NCBI RefSeq assembly: GCF_015594605.1
Contig: NZ_JADNQT010000003.1
Coordinates: 62,001-126,000 of the forward strand
DNA: 64,000 nt
Source of the DNA: Streptococcus sp. HF-1907
Lineage (GTDB): Bacteria; Bacillota; Bacilli; Lactobacillales; Streptococcaceae
Direction of reading: 5' to 3'
A model generated the notes under the pieces. That model searched no databases, was not told where the DNA came from, and was given only the letters and a program-made list of their open reading frames with translations. A program made the position numbers and the translations under genes. This document shows positions 41,460 to 53,939 of this stretch, one piece after another; positions within the stretch are counted from its first letter, which is position 1; every line of letters starts with the position of its first letter.

Positions 41460-42429
41460 GCGCCACCTCACTTTCAAAACTATCATGCACCGCTTGATAG
41501 ACCGAGTCAATATCAATAGCCCAACCAACAGCTGTCAATTCCTTGGCACCAAAACGTTCAAAGAGCTCGTCATAACGCCCACCTGAAACAAAGGCATCAG
41601 ACACCTTGTCGCCAAAGACCTTAAACATAAGCCCAGTGTAGTAGGGCACCGTTGGTAATTGCCCCAAATCAAGCGTTATCTTAGGCAGACGGTCACCCAA
41701 GCGTAAGATGGTCAATTCCAAATCAGAAAGTGCCGATAAAATACCTTGATGATTGATAAGCTTGTGCGCCTGCTCCAGTACTTCTTTCCAATCGCCGAAC
41801 AAGAAAGGAAGCTGACTGATAAAACCATCAAATTCACTTGGATGTGCCAAGGTAAATTCCTTGAGTCTGGTAATATTCTTCTCCAAAATGGCTTCTCTCA
41901 GAAGAACTCTCTCTTGCTTGGACAAGTTCAAACTTTCAAAAATCGTTTGTAGTACAGCTGCATGCGATAATTCAAAACTGTAATGCCCAACCTTGGCTGT
42001 TATCAAAGCTTCATTGGCTGATACCAAGGCTTCCTCAACCGCTTCTTGGACTGGGAAACCAACGATTTCAACACCGGCTTGACTGTGTTCGTTAGTCAAA
42101 CCACGCATTTCTTCATTGTAGTGAAAGACTTTTCCAGAATATGAAAATGTAACTGGTGTCTCCACTCGTGTTGAAGCAATGACACGTCCGATTTGACTCG
42201 TAATATCAGGACGCAAGCTCAACAATTGTCCCTCATGGTCAAAAAGATTGTAATTGTCTGGCACCACTTGGTCAGAAAAGACCTCAAAGTGCTCCAAAGT
42301 TGGCGTCTCAATGCGATTAAAGCCCTTCTCCATGAGCAAATCGCTGATAGCATGCTCAATCTTGTAAGTCACCCGCGCTCGCTTAAATAATTTATCATGC
42401 ATGCCCTGAGGCAAGGTCGTCTTCTTCAT
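41452..42429 (-). CDS. hisZ: ATP phosphoribosyltransferase regulatory subunit
   Basis: A 325-residue histidyl-tRNA-synthetase paralog, from ATG 42429. It has class II motif 2-like [18 protein letters not shown] and motif 3 [12 protein letters not shown] but not the tRNA-binding domain. With HisG it forms the hetero-octamer that senses histidine. Its start overlaps the hisC stop (TGATG). Confidence 0.95.
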   Translation of the reverse strand: MKKTTLPQGMHDKLFKRARVTYKIEHAISDLLMEKGFNRIETPTLEHFEVFSDQVVPDNYNLFDHEGQLLSLRPDITSQIGRVIASTRVETPVTFSYSGKVFHYNEEMRGLTNEHSQAGVEIVGFPVQEAVEEALVSANEALITAKVGHYSFELSHAAVLQTIFESLNLSKQERVLLREAILEKNITRLKEFTLAHPSEFDGFISQLPFLFGDWKEVLEQAHKLINHQGILSALSDLELTILRLGDRLPKITLDLGQLPTVPYYTGLMFKVFGDKVSDAFVSGGRYDELFERFGAKELTAVGWAIDIDSVYQAVHDSFESEVAHD

Positions 42430-43475
42430 CAGCAAATCCCTCCAATTTCTGCTAATACCTCTTCCATTTCCGCCTGCGTCCCGATGGAGATGCGGAGGTA
42501 GTCCTTAAGTCTCACCACCTTTGAAAAGTAGCGGACATAGATTTCTTTTTCTTCTAATTTTTGGAACAAATAGCTGGCGCTAACTGTCTGAGGCTTAGCC
42601 AAGACAAAGTTGGTCCGGCTCGGTAAGACCTCAAAGCCCAAGTCTAATAATCCCTGTGCGAACCAATCACGTGTTGCCATGATTTGCTGACAAGTCCCCT
42701 CATAGTATTCCCAATCCTCCACGGCAACTGTAGCCAACTTTTCAGCAAGTGCATCAACATTATAAGGATTGACAGAGTTCTTGATAGCATTGATGACCGC
42801 CATGAGCTTAGGGCTGCCGATACCATAACCAACCCGCAAACCAGCAAGAGCAGCATCTTTTGAGAAAGTACGCGTGATGAAGAGATTATCGTATTTATCA
42901 ATCAAAGGCAAAGCTGTCTGCCCGCCAAAATTGATGTAGGCCTCATCCACAACCACCACTACGTCCCGATTAGCTTGAATGATTTTTTCAATCTCATCTA
43001 AGGGCTTGAAGATGCCTGTCGGAGCATTAGGATTTGTAAGGACTATGCCACCATTATCCGCAATATAGTCCGCCACTTTAATCTCAAATTGCTCATTAAG
43101 CGGGATTTCATGATAATTGATGTGATAAAGGTCTGCCCAAACCTTATAAAAACCGTAAGTCAAGTCTGGGAAGAGCACTGGTAAGTCATCATTGAAGAAA
43201 GCAAGAAAGGCCATAGATAAGATGTCATCTGAACCATTTCCGACGATGATTTGGTCTGCTGGAACTTGAAGCTGCTTAGATAATGCCTCACGGAGCGCAG
43301 CTTGGTCTAGGCTTGAATATTTGCGCAAGCTATTACCATCAAAATGGGCTAAGGCCTCTAAAACCTTAGGGCTTGGGCAGTAAGCATTTTCGTTGGTATT
43401 CAATTTAATCATCTTGTCGCCTTGGGGCTGAGCACCCGCTACGTAGGCATCAATTTGTCGTAGTCCTCTTATCAT
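42429..43475 (-). CDS. hisC: Histidinol-phosphate aminotransferase
   Basis: A 348-residue PLP aminotransferase. Features: [42 protein letters not shown] and the PLP lysine region [18 protein letters not shown]. First gene of the operon, preceded by a T-box leader and an AGGAAGGA site. Confidence 0.96.
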   Translation of the reverse strand: MIRGLRQIDAYVAGAQPQGDKMIKLNTNENAYCPSPKVLEALAHFDGNSLRKYSSLDQAALREALSKQLQVPADQIIVGNGSDDILSMAFLAFFNDDLPVLFPDLTYGFYKVWADLYHINYHEIPLNEQFEIKVADYIADNGGIVLTNPNAPTGIFKPLDEIEKIIQANRDVVVVVDEAYINFGGQTALPLIDKYDNLFITRTFSKDAALAGLRVGYGIGSPKLMAVINAIKNSVNPYNVDALAEKLATVAVEDWEYYEGTCQQIMATRDWFAQGLLDLGFEVLPSRTNFVLAKPQTVSASYLFQKLEEKEIYVRYFSKVVRLKDYLRISIGTQAEMEEVLAEIGGIC

Positions 43476-43479
43476 AGCT

Positions 43480-43762
43480 AGTCCTTCCTAATCTTTGAGA
43501 GTATTAAAAATCCTCGCAAAAAATAACTTTTTGCAAGGACGTTTAAAACGTGGTTCCACCTTAATTTAGAGTGACTGTCACCAGACACTCTCTCATGAAG
43601 TACGTGACTTCGGGTCATTAACGGAACCACCCGTCGCAGACTAATCAGTCGCCCTTTCGCCTGCGCACTCAAGAATGTGTCGTTTAAGGATTGCACACTA
43701 TCTCACCCCTAGGCGCTCTCTGTCTGTTGTCTTAAACTTTTTCTCTCAACGTTTTCTGTATT
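43480..43762 (-). promoter_or_regulatory. T-box riboswitch leader of the his operon
   Basis: On the minus strand the T-box sequence AAGGTGGAACCACG lies at 43562-43549. A terminator stem (TCCTTGCAAAAA paired with TTTTTTGCGAGGA, 43539-43511) followed by five T comes just before hisC. The 5' part forms stem I; the codon CAC followed by A at 43679-43677 is a plausible specifier for tRNA-His. Uncharged tRNA-His would favour readthrough. Confidence 0.9.
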
Positions 43763-43768
43763 GGAATT

Positions 43769-43797
43769 ATTGTAAACAAAAAAAATGGATTTGGCAA
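43769..43797 (-). promoter_or_regulatory. his operon promoter
   Basis: On the minus strand TTGCCA (43797-43792), 17 bases, TACAAT (43774-43769). Start predicted near 43762, just before the T-box leader. Confidence 0.75.
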
Positions 43798-43871
43798 GTG
43801 AAAATTGAGTGTTTTATCAAAATGTTCAAAATTATCTGATAGCATTAACTATTATACCTATTTTTAGGCAA

Positions 43872-43904
43872 CATAAAACGCCCCTTTGATGGATGAGGGA
43901 GCGT
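43872..43904 (-). terminator. Terminator of the nitroreductase gene
   Basis: On the minus strand ACGCTCCC pairs with GGGGCGTT (one mismatch), followed by TTTATG. About 60 bases after the stop. Confidence 0.6.
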
Positions 43905-43964
43905 CTCTTGTTTGAAAAGTTATTAGGAATATTTTATAAATTAGGAGTTTAATATATTTAGAAA

Positions 43965-44579
43965 TTAGTTAAATAGTTTGAAACGGTCTTCGTCAGCCAT
44001 GTATTCTTTGTCATCAGCTGGTGCTTCGATTGAACCAAAGTTCAATTGACCACGGAGTTTCCAGTTAACTGGAACACCGTATTTAGCTGCTACTGATGCA
44101 TCGATGACTGGGTTGTAGTGTTGCAAGTTTGCGCCAAGACCTAGGTCAGCTGAAAGCGCAGTCCAAGTGTTCACTGAAACGATACCAGTTGATTGTTCTG
44201 ACCAGAATGGGAAGTTTTCAGCGTACAATGGGAAGTTTTCTTGGAGACCTTTAACAACATCTTGGTCTTCGAAGAAAAGAACAGTACCTTTAGCAGCACC
44301 GAAGCTTGCCAACTTAGCTTTAGTTCCTTCGATAGCTTCTGCAGGAACACCTTGTTTTTTCATTGTAGCTTCAAGATCTGTTGCTACCAATTCATTCCAG
44401 AATGCTGATACTTCATCGTCCAAAAGGATAACAGCACGTGAGCTTTGGCTGTTGAATGATGATGGTGATTCACGAACAACTTCCTTGATAAGGGCAACGA
44501 TTTGATCGTTTGATGCGTCAACATTACGGCCTAGTGCGTAGATTGAGCGACGGTTTTTCAATGCTTCTACAAATGACAT
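43965..44579 (-). CDS. Nitroreductase-family FMN oxidoreductase
   Basis: A 204-residue protein of the HBN1/YdgI-like nitroreductase group. FMN contacts: NRRSIYALGRN near the N-terminus, SPSSFNSQSSRAVILL and the final GQLNFGSIEAPADDKEY. One Rossmann-like alpha/beta subunit, probably NAD(P)H dependent. It sits downstream of an FMN reductase and a MarR gene, and the promoter regions of the first two share a 10-base motif (TAGTATATTA), suggesting joint control. Confidence 0.92.
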   Translation of the reverse strand: MSFVEALKNRRSIYALGRNVDASNDQIVALIKEVVRESPSSFNSQSSRAVILLDDEVSAFWNELVATDLEATMKKQGVPAEAIEGTKAKLASFGAAKGTVLFFEDQDVVKGLQENFPLYAENFPFWSEQSTGIVSVNTWTALSADLGLGANLQHYNPVIDASVAAKYGVPVNWKLRGQLNFGSIEAPADDKEYMADEDRFKLFN

Positions 44580-44683
44580 GTGGTTAGTCTCCTTAAAATA
44601 ATTATATTAACACTATATAGTAGTATATTAGTAAAAGAGTAAGCATTCAAGTGATATGCTCACTAAAGAATGCTTTTCTCAGA

Positions 44684-45283
44684 TTATTTTACAGCTGCCA
44701 ATACTGCTGCTGCTTGTTTGTTGAGGCTGTCAAGGACTTCGTCAGTTGGTACGTATTGACCATCTGCCCAAGCTGAATCGTTGATTTTAGCCAAAGTCAA
44801 TTCGTCCACAAAGTTTGTACGGATGAATGGCAACAAGTCACGGTAGATAGCTGCTGCTTGCTCTTGACCACCACCTGCAAGAAGTGAAACTGTTGTTACT
44901 TTTGAGTCAATAGCTGATTTACCAGTTGTATCTGAAAGGTCCTCCGCACGTGATAACCAGTCAAGCAAGTTCTTCACTGTACCTGGGATTGAGAAGTTGT
45001 AAACTGGTGAGAAAATCCAGATAGCATCTGCAGCCTTAACAGCATCGCGAACGGCTTGAACAGCAGGAAGTACTGGTGTTTCAAGGTCTTGATTCATCAA
45101 TGGCACTTCTTTCCAATCAAGGTAAGTAACGTTTGCTTTACCTTCAAGAACTTTTTCTGCTTGTTGAGCCATTTGGTGGTTGAATGATCCTTCACGAAGT
45201 GATCCGACTACAAATAATACGTTTTTCATTGGTTGTTCCTCTTCTTTTTTAAAGATATTTTTTAGTGATGTCCAGAATGACAT
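44684..45283 (-). CDS. NAD(P)H-dependent FMN reductase
   Basis: A 199-residue flavodoxin-like flavoprotein. After a 17-residue extension (SFWTSLKNIFKKEEEQP), the core starts MKNVLFVVGSLREGSFNHQM with the FMN phosphate loop GSLREGSFN, and SPVYNFSIPGTVKNLLDWL binds the isoalloxazine. The two starts (MSFW at 45283 and MKNV in frame) are both possible; AGAGGAAC precedes the first. The N-terminal 17 residues are unusual. The gene promoter contains a MarR-type operator. Confidence 0.9.
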   Translation of the reverse strand: MSFWTSLKNIFKKEEEQPMKNVLFVVGSLREGSFNHQMAQQAEKVLEGKANVTYLDWKEVPLMNQDLETPVLPAVQAVRDAVKAADAIWIFSPVYNFSIPGTVKNLLDWLSRAEDLSDTTGKSAIDSKVTTVSLLAGGGQEQAAAIYRDLLPFIRTNFVDELTLAKINDSAWADGQYVPTDEVLDSLNKQAAAVLAAVK

Positions 45284-45361
45284 GGCGTTCCTCTTTCTAA
45301 AGTTGCGCTGTTAGTTAAGTTTTTGTATTTTTATTTTATACATCTCTCAGCTACATGCTCT

Positions 45362-45390
45362 AGTATATTACTATATCGTAATAATATCAA
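45362..45390 (-). promoter_or_regulatory. Promoter of the FMN reductase gene with MarR operator
   Basis: On the minus strand TTGATA (45390-45385), 17 bases, TATACT (45367-45362). The spacer carries TATTAC-N6-GTAATA (45366-45383), a perfect dyad. TAGTATATTA (45361-45370) also occurs at 44624-44633 before the nitroreductase gene. Confidence 0.75.
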
Positions 45391-45399
45391 TTGGAATGC

Positions 45400-45825
45400 T
45401 CAGAGATTTTTAAATTTTTTTAGAAGCTCAATCAACTGCTCTTGTTCTTGCTCAGTTAGAACTGAAAAAGCTTCTTCCACGCGCTCAATATGGTCAGGAA
45501 GTGCCGAATCAATAACGGCTTTTCCTTGGTCTGTCAGACTTACCATAAAAGCACGACGGTCGTTAGGACAGGCTTCACGGGTAATCAAGCCCTTTTTCTC
45601 CATATTCTTAATGACAACCGTCATGTTGCCTGACGTTGCTAACATGCTATTGATGAGTTCGCCAATTTTCATTGACCCTTTGGCATTAAGCACATCGAGA
45701 ACGCCAAACTGAGTCGCTGTTAGATTGTGAGGGCCATACGATTCTGAAACTTTATTGTCAATAGTACGAAATGCCTTGCGCATAACAACCATTGATTTTA
45801 CTGCTGCATTCTTAAATTCTGCCAT
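45400..45825 (-). CDS. MarR family regulator
   Basis: A 141-residue winged-helix protein. LTATQFGVLDVLNAKGSMKI and IGELINSMLATSGNMTVVIK form the HTH, followed by the wing ITREACPNDRRAFMVSLTDQ. One Cys (ACPNDRR) at the wing could sense oxidants or quinones, as in QsrR-like members. First gene of the unit with the reductases, 10 bases before their operator. Confidence 0.9.
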   Translation of the reverse strand: MAEFKNAAVKSMVVMRKAFRTIDNKVSESYGPHNLTATQFGVLDVLNAKGSMKIGELINSMLATSGNMTVVIKNMEKKGLITREACPNDRRAFMVSLTDQGKAVIDSALPDHIERVEEAFSVLTEQEQEQLIELLKKFKNL

Positions 45826-45897
45826 TCAGCCTCCTTGGTCGTGTCTTTTATTGCTGTTATTATTTTATCACTAGTTAGTTGTATTTTCAAGCCATAA

Positions 45898-45931
45898 GCA
45901 AAAATATCTCTGCCTGAGAGCAAGCAGAGAT
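45898..45931 (-). terminator. Terminator of polC
   Basis: On the minus strand ATCTCTGC (45931-45924) pairs with GCAGAGAT (45913-45906), followed by ATTTTTGC. Confidence 0.75.
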
Positions 45932-45938
45932 TTATCCT

Positions 45939-48900
45939 TTAAAAGAAATCATCAAACAGACTGAGCTGATTATCCTCTGGAAGATTGCCGAGAATGCCCA
46001 TCTCATCCATTTTATCAACCAAGGTCGCTGAAACGCCACCACGTTTACGAAGTTCCATCTTAGATAGGAATTCGCCTTCTTCACGCGCAGCGACAATCTG
46101 CTTAGCAACGTTTTCCCCAAGTCCATCCATAGCAATGAATGGCGGGATGAGGGTGTCGCCATCAATGAGAAATTCGACCGCATCACTGCGATACAAATCA
46201 AGTTTGCCAAATTTGAAGCCACGCTCTAGCATTTCATTGACAATTTCGAGTGTCGTAAAGAGGTCAATTTCCACGTTAGAGGCTTCATTGCGATGGCGTT
46301 TTTCGGTAATATCTGCTATACGCGCCTTAACCGCTTCAAGACCTGCGCACATGGTGCTCAACTCAAAGGCTTTGGCACGGATGGAGAAGTAAGCGCAGTA
46401 ATAATAAATCGGATGATGCACCTTGAAGTAAGCCACACGAAGGGCCATGAGAACATAGGCTGCCGCATGGGCTTTTGGAAACATGTACTTGATTTTTCCA
46501 CAGGACTCAATGTACCAATCAGGCACGTTATTGTCGCGCATAGCTTGGATGTAGCCGTTGCGTTCGTCCTCAGAAATCTTGAGCCAAGCCCCTTTACGCA
46601 CACGTTCCATGATGGTGAAGGCCATCTTAGGCTCCAGACCCGCATGCATGAGGTAAACCATAATGTCATCACGACAGCCGATAACGGTCGATAGGGTGGC
46701 AATACCTTCCTTGATTAAATCTTGGGCATTACCAAGCCACACGTCCGTTCCGTGGGATAGTCCTGACAATTGCAGGAGCTCCGCAAAAGTTGTCGGATGG
46801 GTTTCATTGACCATTCCGCGAACAAAATTAGTCCCAAACTCAGGAATTCCAAGCATACCAGTTGGTGTGCCAATTTGTTCCTCAGTCACACCGAGCACTT
46901 CGGTGCCAGAGAAGAGCGCCATAACATCAGGGTCATCAGCTGGAATGGCTTTAGGGTCAATCCCAGACAAATCCTGCAACTTACGAATCATAGTCGGGTC
47001 ATCATGTCCCAGAATATCAAGTTTCAAGACGTTTTCATCAATATCGTGGAAGTTGAAGTGGGTAGTCTGCCAAGCAGCCGTCACATCATCGGCGGGATAT
47101 TGCACCGGCGTGAAATCATAAACATCCATGTAGTTTGGAATAACAACGATACCACCAGGGTGCTGACCAGTATTGCGTTTGACGCCTGCGGCTCCCATGG
47201 CTAAGCGCTCAACCTCAGCATCGTTGTAAAACTTATTGTAGTCACGTTCGTAACCTTTGACGAATCCAAAGGCTGTTTTTTCAGCAACCGTACCAACGGT
47301 ACCCGCACGAAAGGCGTATTCTTCACCAAAAATATCACGAACATCCAAGTGAGCTGACGGTTGGTCATCCCCAGAGAAGTTCAAGTCAATATCGGGAACC
47401 TTGTCCCCGTCAAAACCTAGGAAGGTCTCGAAAGGAATATCTTGCCCATCCTTGGTATATCGTGTACCACACTCAGGACAGTCTTTATCAGGCAAATCAT
47501 AACCTGAACCGACTGAGCCGTCTGTGATAAATTCGCTGTGCTGACAGTTTGGACAGACATAGTGAGGTGACAGAGGATTAACCTCGGTAATCCCAATCAT
47601 GGTTGCCACAAAACTAGACCCAACAGATCCACGCGAACCAACCAAGTAGCCCCGCTTATTAGACCGTTGCACCAGCATTTGCGACGCTAAATAAATCACG
47701 GCGAAGCCATTACCAAGAATGGACGAGAGCTCACGTTCGATTCGACGGTCCACCAAGTCAGGTAGGGGATTGCCATAAATCTCGAAAGCTTTTTGATAGG
47801 TCATCTCGGCAACCTTTTCCTCCGAATGGTCGATGAAAGGCGTGTAGAGGTCTTTTTTAACCACTTCTACATCCTCAAAACGCTCAGCGAAAGCTTGGGT
47901 ATTGGTCACAACCAGTTCATAAGCCAAGTCTTCACCTAAAAATGAAAACTCGTCAATCATCTCATTGGTCGTGCGGAAATGTGCTTTAGGTAGCGGCGCC
48001 GGTTGAGCACCTTCGCCACGACCGATAGTTCGGTTAATCATGGCACCTTGTCCAAGACTGCGGACAATGATTTCCCGATAGATTTCTTGTTCTGGTTCGA
48101 TGTAATGGACATTTCCAGTCGCAAGGACTGGCTTATTGAGACGGCGCCCGACTTCTATCAAATCTCGGATGACTTGCTGAATGCCCGCCTCGTCCTTGAT
48201 TGTTCCCTGCGCTAGCAATGGCACATAGATAGCTGGAGGCATGACTTCGATAAAATCGTAATACTCCGCCACTTGAACAGCCTTGTCGATACCACTTGTA
48301 ATGACCGCGTCAAAGACTTCACCCTCCGAACAAGCTGTTCCTAAAAGAAGTCCCTCGCGATACTCATTCAAGACAGAACGCGGAATACGGGGCACACCTG
48401 CGAAATACTTGACATTAGACAGGCTGACCAGTTTGAAAATATTTTTGAGCCCAGTCTGGTTTTGCACATAAATGGTCGCATGCTTGACACGCGCTTTTTG
48501 GTAAGAATCCGATGCAATCAATCTGTCATTCAAATCAGCAAGGTTGTTGATACCACGATTCTCACGCGCTTCTTTCAAGAAAATAAAGAGCAGGCGCCCT
48601 GTCGCCTCGGCATCGTAATTGGCCATGTGGTGGTGTTCCAAAGACACTTGGAAACGCTTGGTCAAAGGTCCCAAACCATGACGTTTAAACTGCGGATAAA
48701 GGTTGCGGGCAAATTCCAGCGTGTCAATGACTGGCTGCATGATGAGGGGCAGATGGTGCCGCTCGTAATTAGCATTCATGAAGCCCACGTCAAAAGGCGA
48801 GTTGTGGGCAACTAGGATGGTCCCTTCGCAAAAGGCTTGAAATTCTTGGAGGACTTGTAAAATGGGCTTGGCGCCACGCACATGATTGTCGGTAATCCCC

Positions 48901-50342
48901 GTCAATTCAGTTGTAAAGGCAGACAGCGGATGCCCTGGATCAATAAATTCATCAAACTGTTCAACAATATTGCCCTTATACATCTTAGACGCCGCAATCT
49001 GAATCAGGTCGTTGTTGACTGCAGAAAGTCCTGTCGTTTCCACGTCAAAAACCACATAGGTCGCTTCGTGCAAGTCCATGTCCTTGGTATTGTAAGCAAT
49101 CGGAGACTTGTCCTCAACGATATTAGCTTCCAAACCAAAGATAGCCTTGATACCAGCCTTGCGAGCTCTGTGATAACCGTGTGGGAAGCTCTGCACATTG
49201 CCATGGTCAGTGATAGCAATAGCTGGATGTCCCCACTTGGCTGCTGTGTCAATCAAGTCTTCAACAGTCGGCAGGGCATCCATAGCGGACATGTTGGTGT
49301 GAGCATGAAACTCAACCCGCTTTTGCCCTTCTGGCATGAGGTCCTTGCGCTCATGGTGAACAATGGTCTTGACATCCTGAACATTCATGGTCAAGGTCTT
49401 GGTCCACTGGTTATTTTCGATATTTCCACGCACGCGTAACCAAGCACCCTTGGTAATCATGTCGTATTTTTTCAGTTCTTCGTCGTCCTTAGCCCATTTT
49501 TGCAGAGCAAAGGATGAAGTGTAGTCGGTCATCTTGAAGTTGATGATATGGCGACCAGTTCGGGTGGTCTTGCGCTCAACATTAAAGACCATCCCCTCAA
49601 AGACGATGCGGTTTTCTTCCATGGTGACCTCGACCATGGGTGTGATTTCAGCTTTTTCAAAGCCAGCTTGGCGTTGTTTGGCACGTTCTTTGAAGTCGTA
49701 GGCTGGTTGCGGTGCTTCTTCTGGCGGTGGCATGGAAGCTTCCAAGGACTTCTGCGCCTCGATAGCCTGCACTGCTTCTTGGTTGGCTTTTTCGATAATC
49801 TGCTCGCGCTTGGCATCGTAGGACTCTTTCATTTCCTGCGTTTTGACCTGGTCTGAAACTATGTCGATAGCTAGCTTGCCAAAACCAAACTGGCGCATCT
49901 GCTCTGCCAGATTTGGCAAATGATTCTTACGAAAATGGTCGTTATTGACAAATTGCGGTGCTGCAATCAGCAATTTCTCCCCATCATAAGAAACGGACAG
50001 GTTGGCAAAAGAGGACTTGAAGCTGGCGCTGTTGCAAGGAGCGTGCTCAAAAGCTTCTTGATAGTAAGCAGAAATAAGCTCGTCTGAAAAATCAATGGTC
50101 TCAGCCTTGATGTCAAAAGTCGCCTTAATATCAGCCTGCTGGAAGGTCTTGATGAGACGGTAATGCAGCTCGCGATAGTGCTCAATCGGCAAAATCTCTG
50201 GGAAAGTAAAGTGAAACTCCCAGTGGCGAGAGACCGAGTGCACCTTGACCTCTAAAATATCAGCAGATGAAAAAGCCCTCGACGTCTTGATGTCAAGCGG
50301 CATTTCAATCTGTTCCATAAGTTTTGCAAACAAATCTGACAT
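45939..50342 (-). CDS. polC: DNA polymerase III alpha subunit, Gram-positive type
   Basis: A 1467-residue PolC, the replicative polymerase of Firmicutes. Order of domains: N-terminal domain, OB fold (near 240-320), PHP start [19 protein letters not shown] (near 338), proofreading exonuclease inserted ([17 protein letters not shown] near 420), second PHP part, polymerase with zinc-binding CPNCQHS and CPECGTRY near 960-1000, and catalytic Asp pair in [14 protein letters not shown]. Ends with a beta-clamp motif-like QLSLFDDFF. Full length. Preceded by a hairpin-rich spacer. Confidence 0.98.
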   Translation of the reverse strand: MSDLFAKLMEQIEMPLDIKTSRAFSSADILEVKVHSVSRHWEFHFTFPEILPIEHYRELHYRLIKTFQQADIKATFDIKAETIDFSDELISAYYQEAFEHAPCNSASFKSSFANLSVSYDGEKLLIAAPQFVNNDHFRKNHLPNLAEQMRQFGFGKLAIDIVSDQVKTQEMKESYDAKREQIIEKANQEAVQAIEAQKSLEASMPPPEEAPQPAYDFKERAKQRQAGFEKAEITPMVEVTMEENRIVFEGMVFNVERKTTRTGRHIINFKMTDYTSSFALQKWAKDDEELKKYDMITKGAWLRVRGNIENNQWTKTLTMNVQDVKTIVHHERKDLMPEGQKRVEFHAHTNMSAMDALPTVEDLIDTAAKWGHPAIAITDHGNVQSFPHGYHRARKAGIKAIFGLEANIVEDKSPIAYNTKDMDLHEATYVVFDVETTGLSAVNNDLIQIAASKMYKGNIVEQFDEFIDPGHPLSAFTTELTGITDNHVRGAKPILQVLQEFQAFCEGTILVAHNSPFDVGFMNANYERHHLPLIMQPVIDTLEFARNLYPQFKRHGLGPLTKRFQVSLEHHHMANYDAEATGRLLFIFLKEARENRGINNLADLNDRLIASDSYQKARVKHATIYVQNQTGLKNIFKLVSLSNVKYFAGVPRIPRSVLNEYREGLLLGTACSEGEVFDAVITSGIDKAVQVAEYYDFIEVMPPAIYVPLLAQGTIKDEAGIQQVIRDLIEVGRRLNKPVLATGNVHYIEPEQEIYREIIVRSLGQGAMINRTIGRGEGAQPAPLPKAHFRTTNEMIDEFSFLGEDLAYELVVTNTQAFAERFEDVEVVKKDLYTPFIDHSEEKVAEMTYQKAFEIYGNPLPDLVDRRIERELSSILGNGFAVIYLASQMLVQRSNKRGYLVGSRGSVGSSFVATMIGITEVNPLSPHYVCPNCQHSEFITDGSVGSGYDLPDKDCPECGTRYTKDGQDIPFETFLGFDGDKVPDIDLNFSGDDQPSAHLDVRDIFGEEYAFRAGTVGTVAEKTAFGFVKGYERDYNKFYNDAEVERLAMGAAGVKRNTGQHPGGIVVIPNYMDVYDFTPVQYPADDVTAAWQTTHFNFHDIDENVLKLDILGHDDPTMIRKLQDLSGIDPKAIPADDPDVMALFSGTEVLGVTEEQIGTPTGMLGIPEFGTNFVRGMVNETHPTTFAELLQLSGLSHGTDVWLGNAQDLIKEGIATLSTVIGCRDDIMVYLMHAGLEPKMAFTIMERVRKGAWLKISEDERNGYIQAMRDNNVPDWYIESCGKIKYMFPKAHAAAYVLMALRVAYFKVHHPIYYYCAYFSIRAKAFELSTMCAGLEAVKARIADITEKRHRNEASNVEIDLFTTLEIVNEMLERGFKFGKLDLYRSDAVEFLIDGDTLIPPFIAMDGLGENVAKQIVAAREEGEFLSKMELRKRGGVSATLVDKMDEMGILGNLPEDNQLSLFDDFF

Positions 50343-50787
50343 ACTTTTCTCCTGAAATTACTTTCTCTATTTTAGCACAAATTGAAACTTTTGACACTTT
50401 TCTCATGTCAGCCGTTAGAAACAGCTCATTATCTTCAAAATTGGTTCTTGATATTTTCCAGCGTAGCAAGTTTATCAGCGATTAACAATCACTGATAAAC
50501 TACGGTAATCGCTATGGCAACTTACCTAGCTACCTTCGCCTTTTTATTTTTAGGCTCAGGCAGTAACAGTCCGCTGGACTGTTACTCTCTCAAAGATTCC
50601 GTTATCAGTGACACTTCCTTGTCACTGATAATACCACTTACTGCGAAAATATCAGGTTTGGCTCACTTTGTTCGCGAAAAAGCTCAGTCGACCCGGAAGT
50701 TGGTCCTGCGGAAAACTGGAAAATGGCAGACGACCCCTCGACTGACCTTCACAAAATAGCTCCGACACCATTTTTCAAGTAATTGTT
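50343..50787. other. Non-coding spacer with three stem-loops
   Basis: No gene supported. It contains three near-perfect inverted repeats: GTTTATCAG/CTGATAAAC (50470-50500), AGTAACAGTCC/GGACTGTTACT (50562-50586) and TTATCAGTGACA/TGTCACTGATAA (50602-50631). An 81-residue plus-strand frame overlaps but has no ribosome site. Confidence 0.6.
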
Positions 50788-50852
50788 CACAATCAGAATA
50801 AAACATCAACGCCCAAGCATGACCTGAGCGTTGATGTTTTATTCTGATTGTG
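50788..50852 (-). terminator. Perfect 25-bp hairpin at the end of the glucosaminidase gene
   Basis: The arms 50788-50812 and 50828-50852 are perfectly complementary over 25 bp (CACAATCAGAATAAAACATC plus five more bases) around a 15-base loop. It includes the last codons and the stop. The inner GC-rich part followed by TTTTATTCT terminates minus-strand transcription; the extra outer pairing is unusual. Confidence 0.8.
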
Positions 50853-51582
50853 CTTGCGTAGCCCAGGCTTCGTCTTCTGCTAAGGTTGCTGTATCCGTGT
50901 AAGTGCCACGGTGACTGTTCCACACAGTCCCACTTGTCGTTGCACTGCTTGTTGCCGCGCTAGCTGTGTCATAAGCAGTCAAATTATAGGTCGCAATGAT
51001 ATTATTTAGCTTAGCCGCATAGTTAGAATCTGTGGCATAAAGTCCTGTCAAGGCTGCCGTAGCATCTTGGTAGGAGCTTGTGTTGGATTTCCAAACGCCC
51101 GCATAGGTCGATGAGCTCAAAACAGCCGCGTAATCATAGAGAGACTCGGCATAACTACCGTAAGCACGAAAAGCCGCATCAATTTGGTAGGTATTGCCAG
51201 AACCATCGTCCTCCCAAGTCTTCATGGTCACCGAATTGCCATTGTAGTCGCCCTTAATCCCAAAAAGATTATAGTAAGGCGCAGAAGCCAGCTCAGATTG
51301 ACCGCTATTTGATTCTAAAATAGCTTGCGCCATCAAAACAGAAGCGTAAAGGTCATAAGTTTGACCGATTTGACTAGCTGTTCCAGCGATACTATTGATA
51401 AATGAAGCAGTGCTGTCTGTCACTACTTCGGTCTGAGTGTCTGCCCGCGTTGATTGAAATTTAGTAATCAAGGCTGTCGCCCCAATCCCAACAACTGTCA
51501 TTAGAGACATTACCTGCAAAAGCAGACGACGTTGTTTTTTAGATAATCTTTTCGTCATTTTATGTCTATTTGTCTTGTACAT
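50839..51582 (-). CDS. Secreted glucosaminidase-domain protein
   Basis: A 247-residue protein, or 239 from ATG 51558. A basic stretch KRLSKKQRRLLLQ precedes a hydrophobic signal/anchor VMSLMTVVGIGATALITKF. The catalytic domain of glycoside hydrolase family 73 follows: YDLYASVLMAQAILESNSGQ (catalytic Glu near residue 91), YNLFGIKGDYNG and YGSYAESLYDYAAVL. It probably cuts peptidoglycan between N-acetylglucosamine and muramic acid. No cell-wall binding domain is present; the C-terminal 35 residues are Ser/Thr/Ala-rich. Monocistronic. Confidence 0.88.
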   Translation of the reverse strand: MYKTNRHKMTKRLSKKQRRLLLQVMSLMTVVGIGATALITKFQSTRADTQTEVVTDSTASFINSIAGTASQIGQTYDLYASVLMAQAILESNSGQSELASAPYYNLFGIKGDYNGNSVTMKTWEDDGSGNTYQIDAAFRAYGSYAESLYDYAAVLSSSTYAGVWKSNTSSYQDATAALTGLYATDSNYAAKLNNIIATYNLTAYDTASAATSSATTSGTVWNSHRGTYTDTATLAEDEAWATQAQSE

Positions 51583-51764
51583 ATGTCCATTATATCAGAT
51601 TTACTATCAAACTGGCTTGAAAATAATTCATCAACGGTCTTTAATCAACTTTAGCATAGGGTAGGAAGATAAGTTTTCTGGTAATAGACAACGACTAGTC
51701 ATAATCCCACAGAAATAGTTTTGCATTCTTCTATGAATGACAAATAATAATCCGCTAATCAATT

Positions 51765-51931
51765 TTGTAGCCCTACAGAAACGTTTTGCTGGCTTGCAGG
51801 AGGCGGTTGTAGGACTACAATTATAACTTGCAGAGCTGCACAAGCTATTTGGAGGGCTACGGAACTATTTTGCAGACTTGAAAAAGCAATTGTAGGTCTG
51901 CATGAGCTTTTCGTAGGGCTACAAATAGTAA
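51765..51931. repeat. Array of eight 21-bp palindromic repeats
   Basis: Units begin at 51765, 51786, 51807, 51828, 51849, 51870, 51890 and 51911, all 21 bases except one of 20. The consensus is TTGTAGGNCTACA plus eight variable bases; unit 3 TTGTAGGACTACAA is a nearly perfect palindrome. Period 21 is two DNA turns, so all centres face the same side. It lies in the 440-base spacer between proS and the glucosaminidase gene, with no gene. Confidence 0.75.
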
Positions 51932-52022
51932 GATACTTTTCCATAATCAAATCAGCGCTCTGCTTTTTGCCATAAAAAAGAGAACCAAATCGGTTCTCTA
52001 GGGATGTGAAGCTCTTCGCTCA

Positions 52023-53939
<1,917 letters not shown>

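Noticed and set aside
45323..45712. 129-residue plus-strand frame over the MarR gene
   Set aside because: It is the antisense of a clear MarR coding region and has no ribosome site.
50514..50759. 81-residue plus-strand frame before polC
   Set aside because: No ribosome site; it crosses two perfect inverted repeats and shows no protein-like conservation signs.
51765..51931. Possible CRISPR array
   Set aside because: Units of 21 bases are contiguous with no spacers of constant size, and no cas gene is near.
51759..51950. 63-residue minus-strand frame with heptad LQ repeats
   Set aside because: It is a by-product of the 21-bp DNA repeat, lacks a ribosome site, and one unit of 20 bases would break the pattern.
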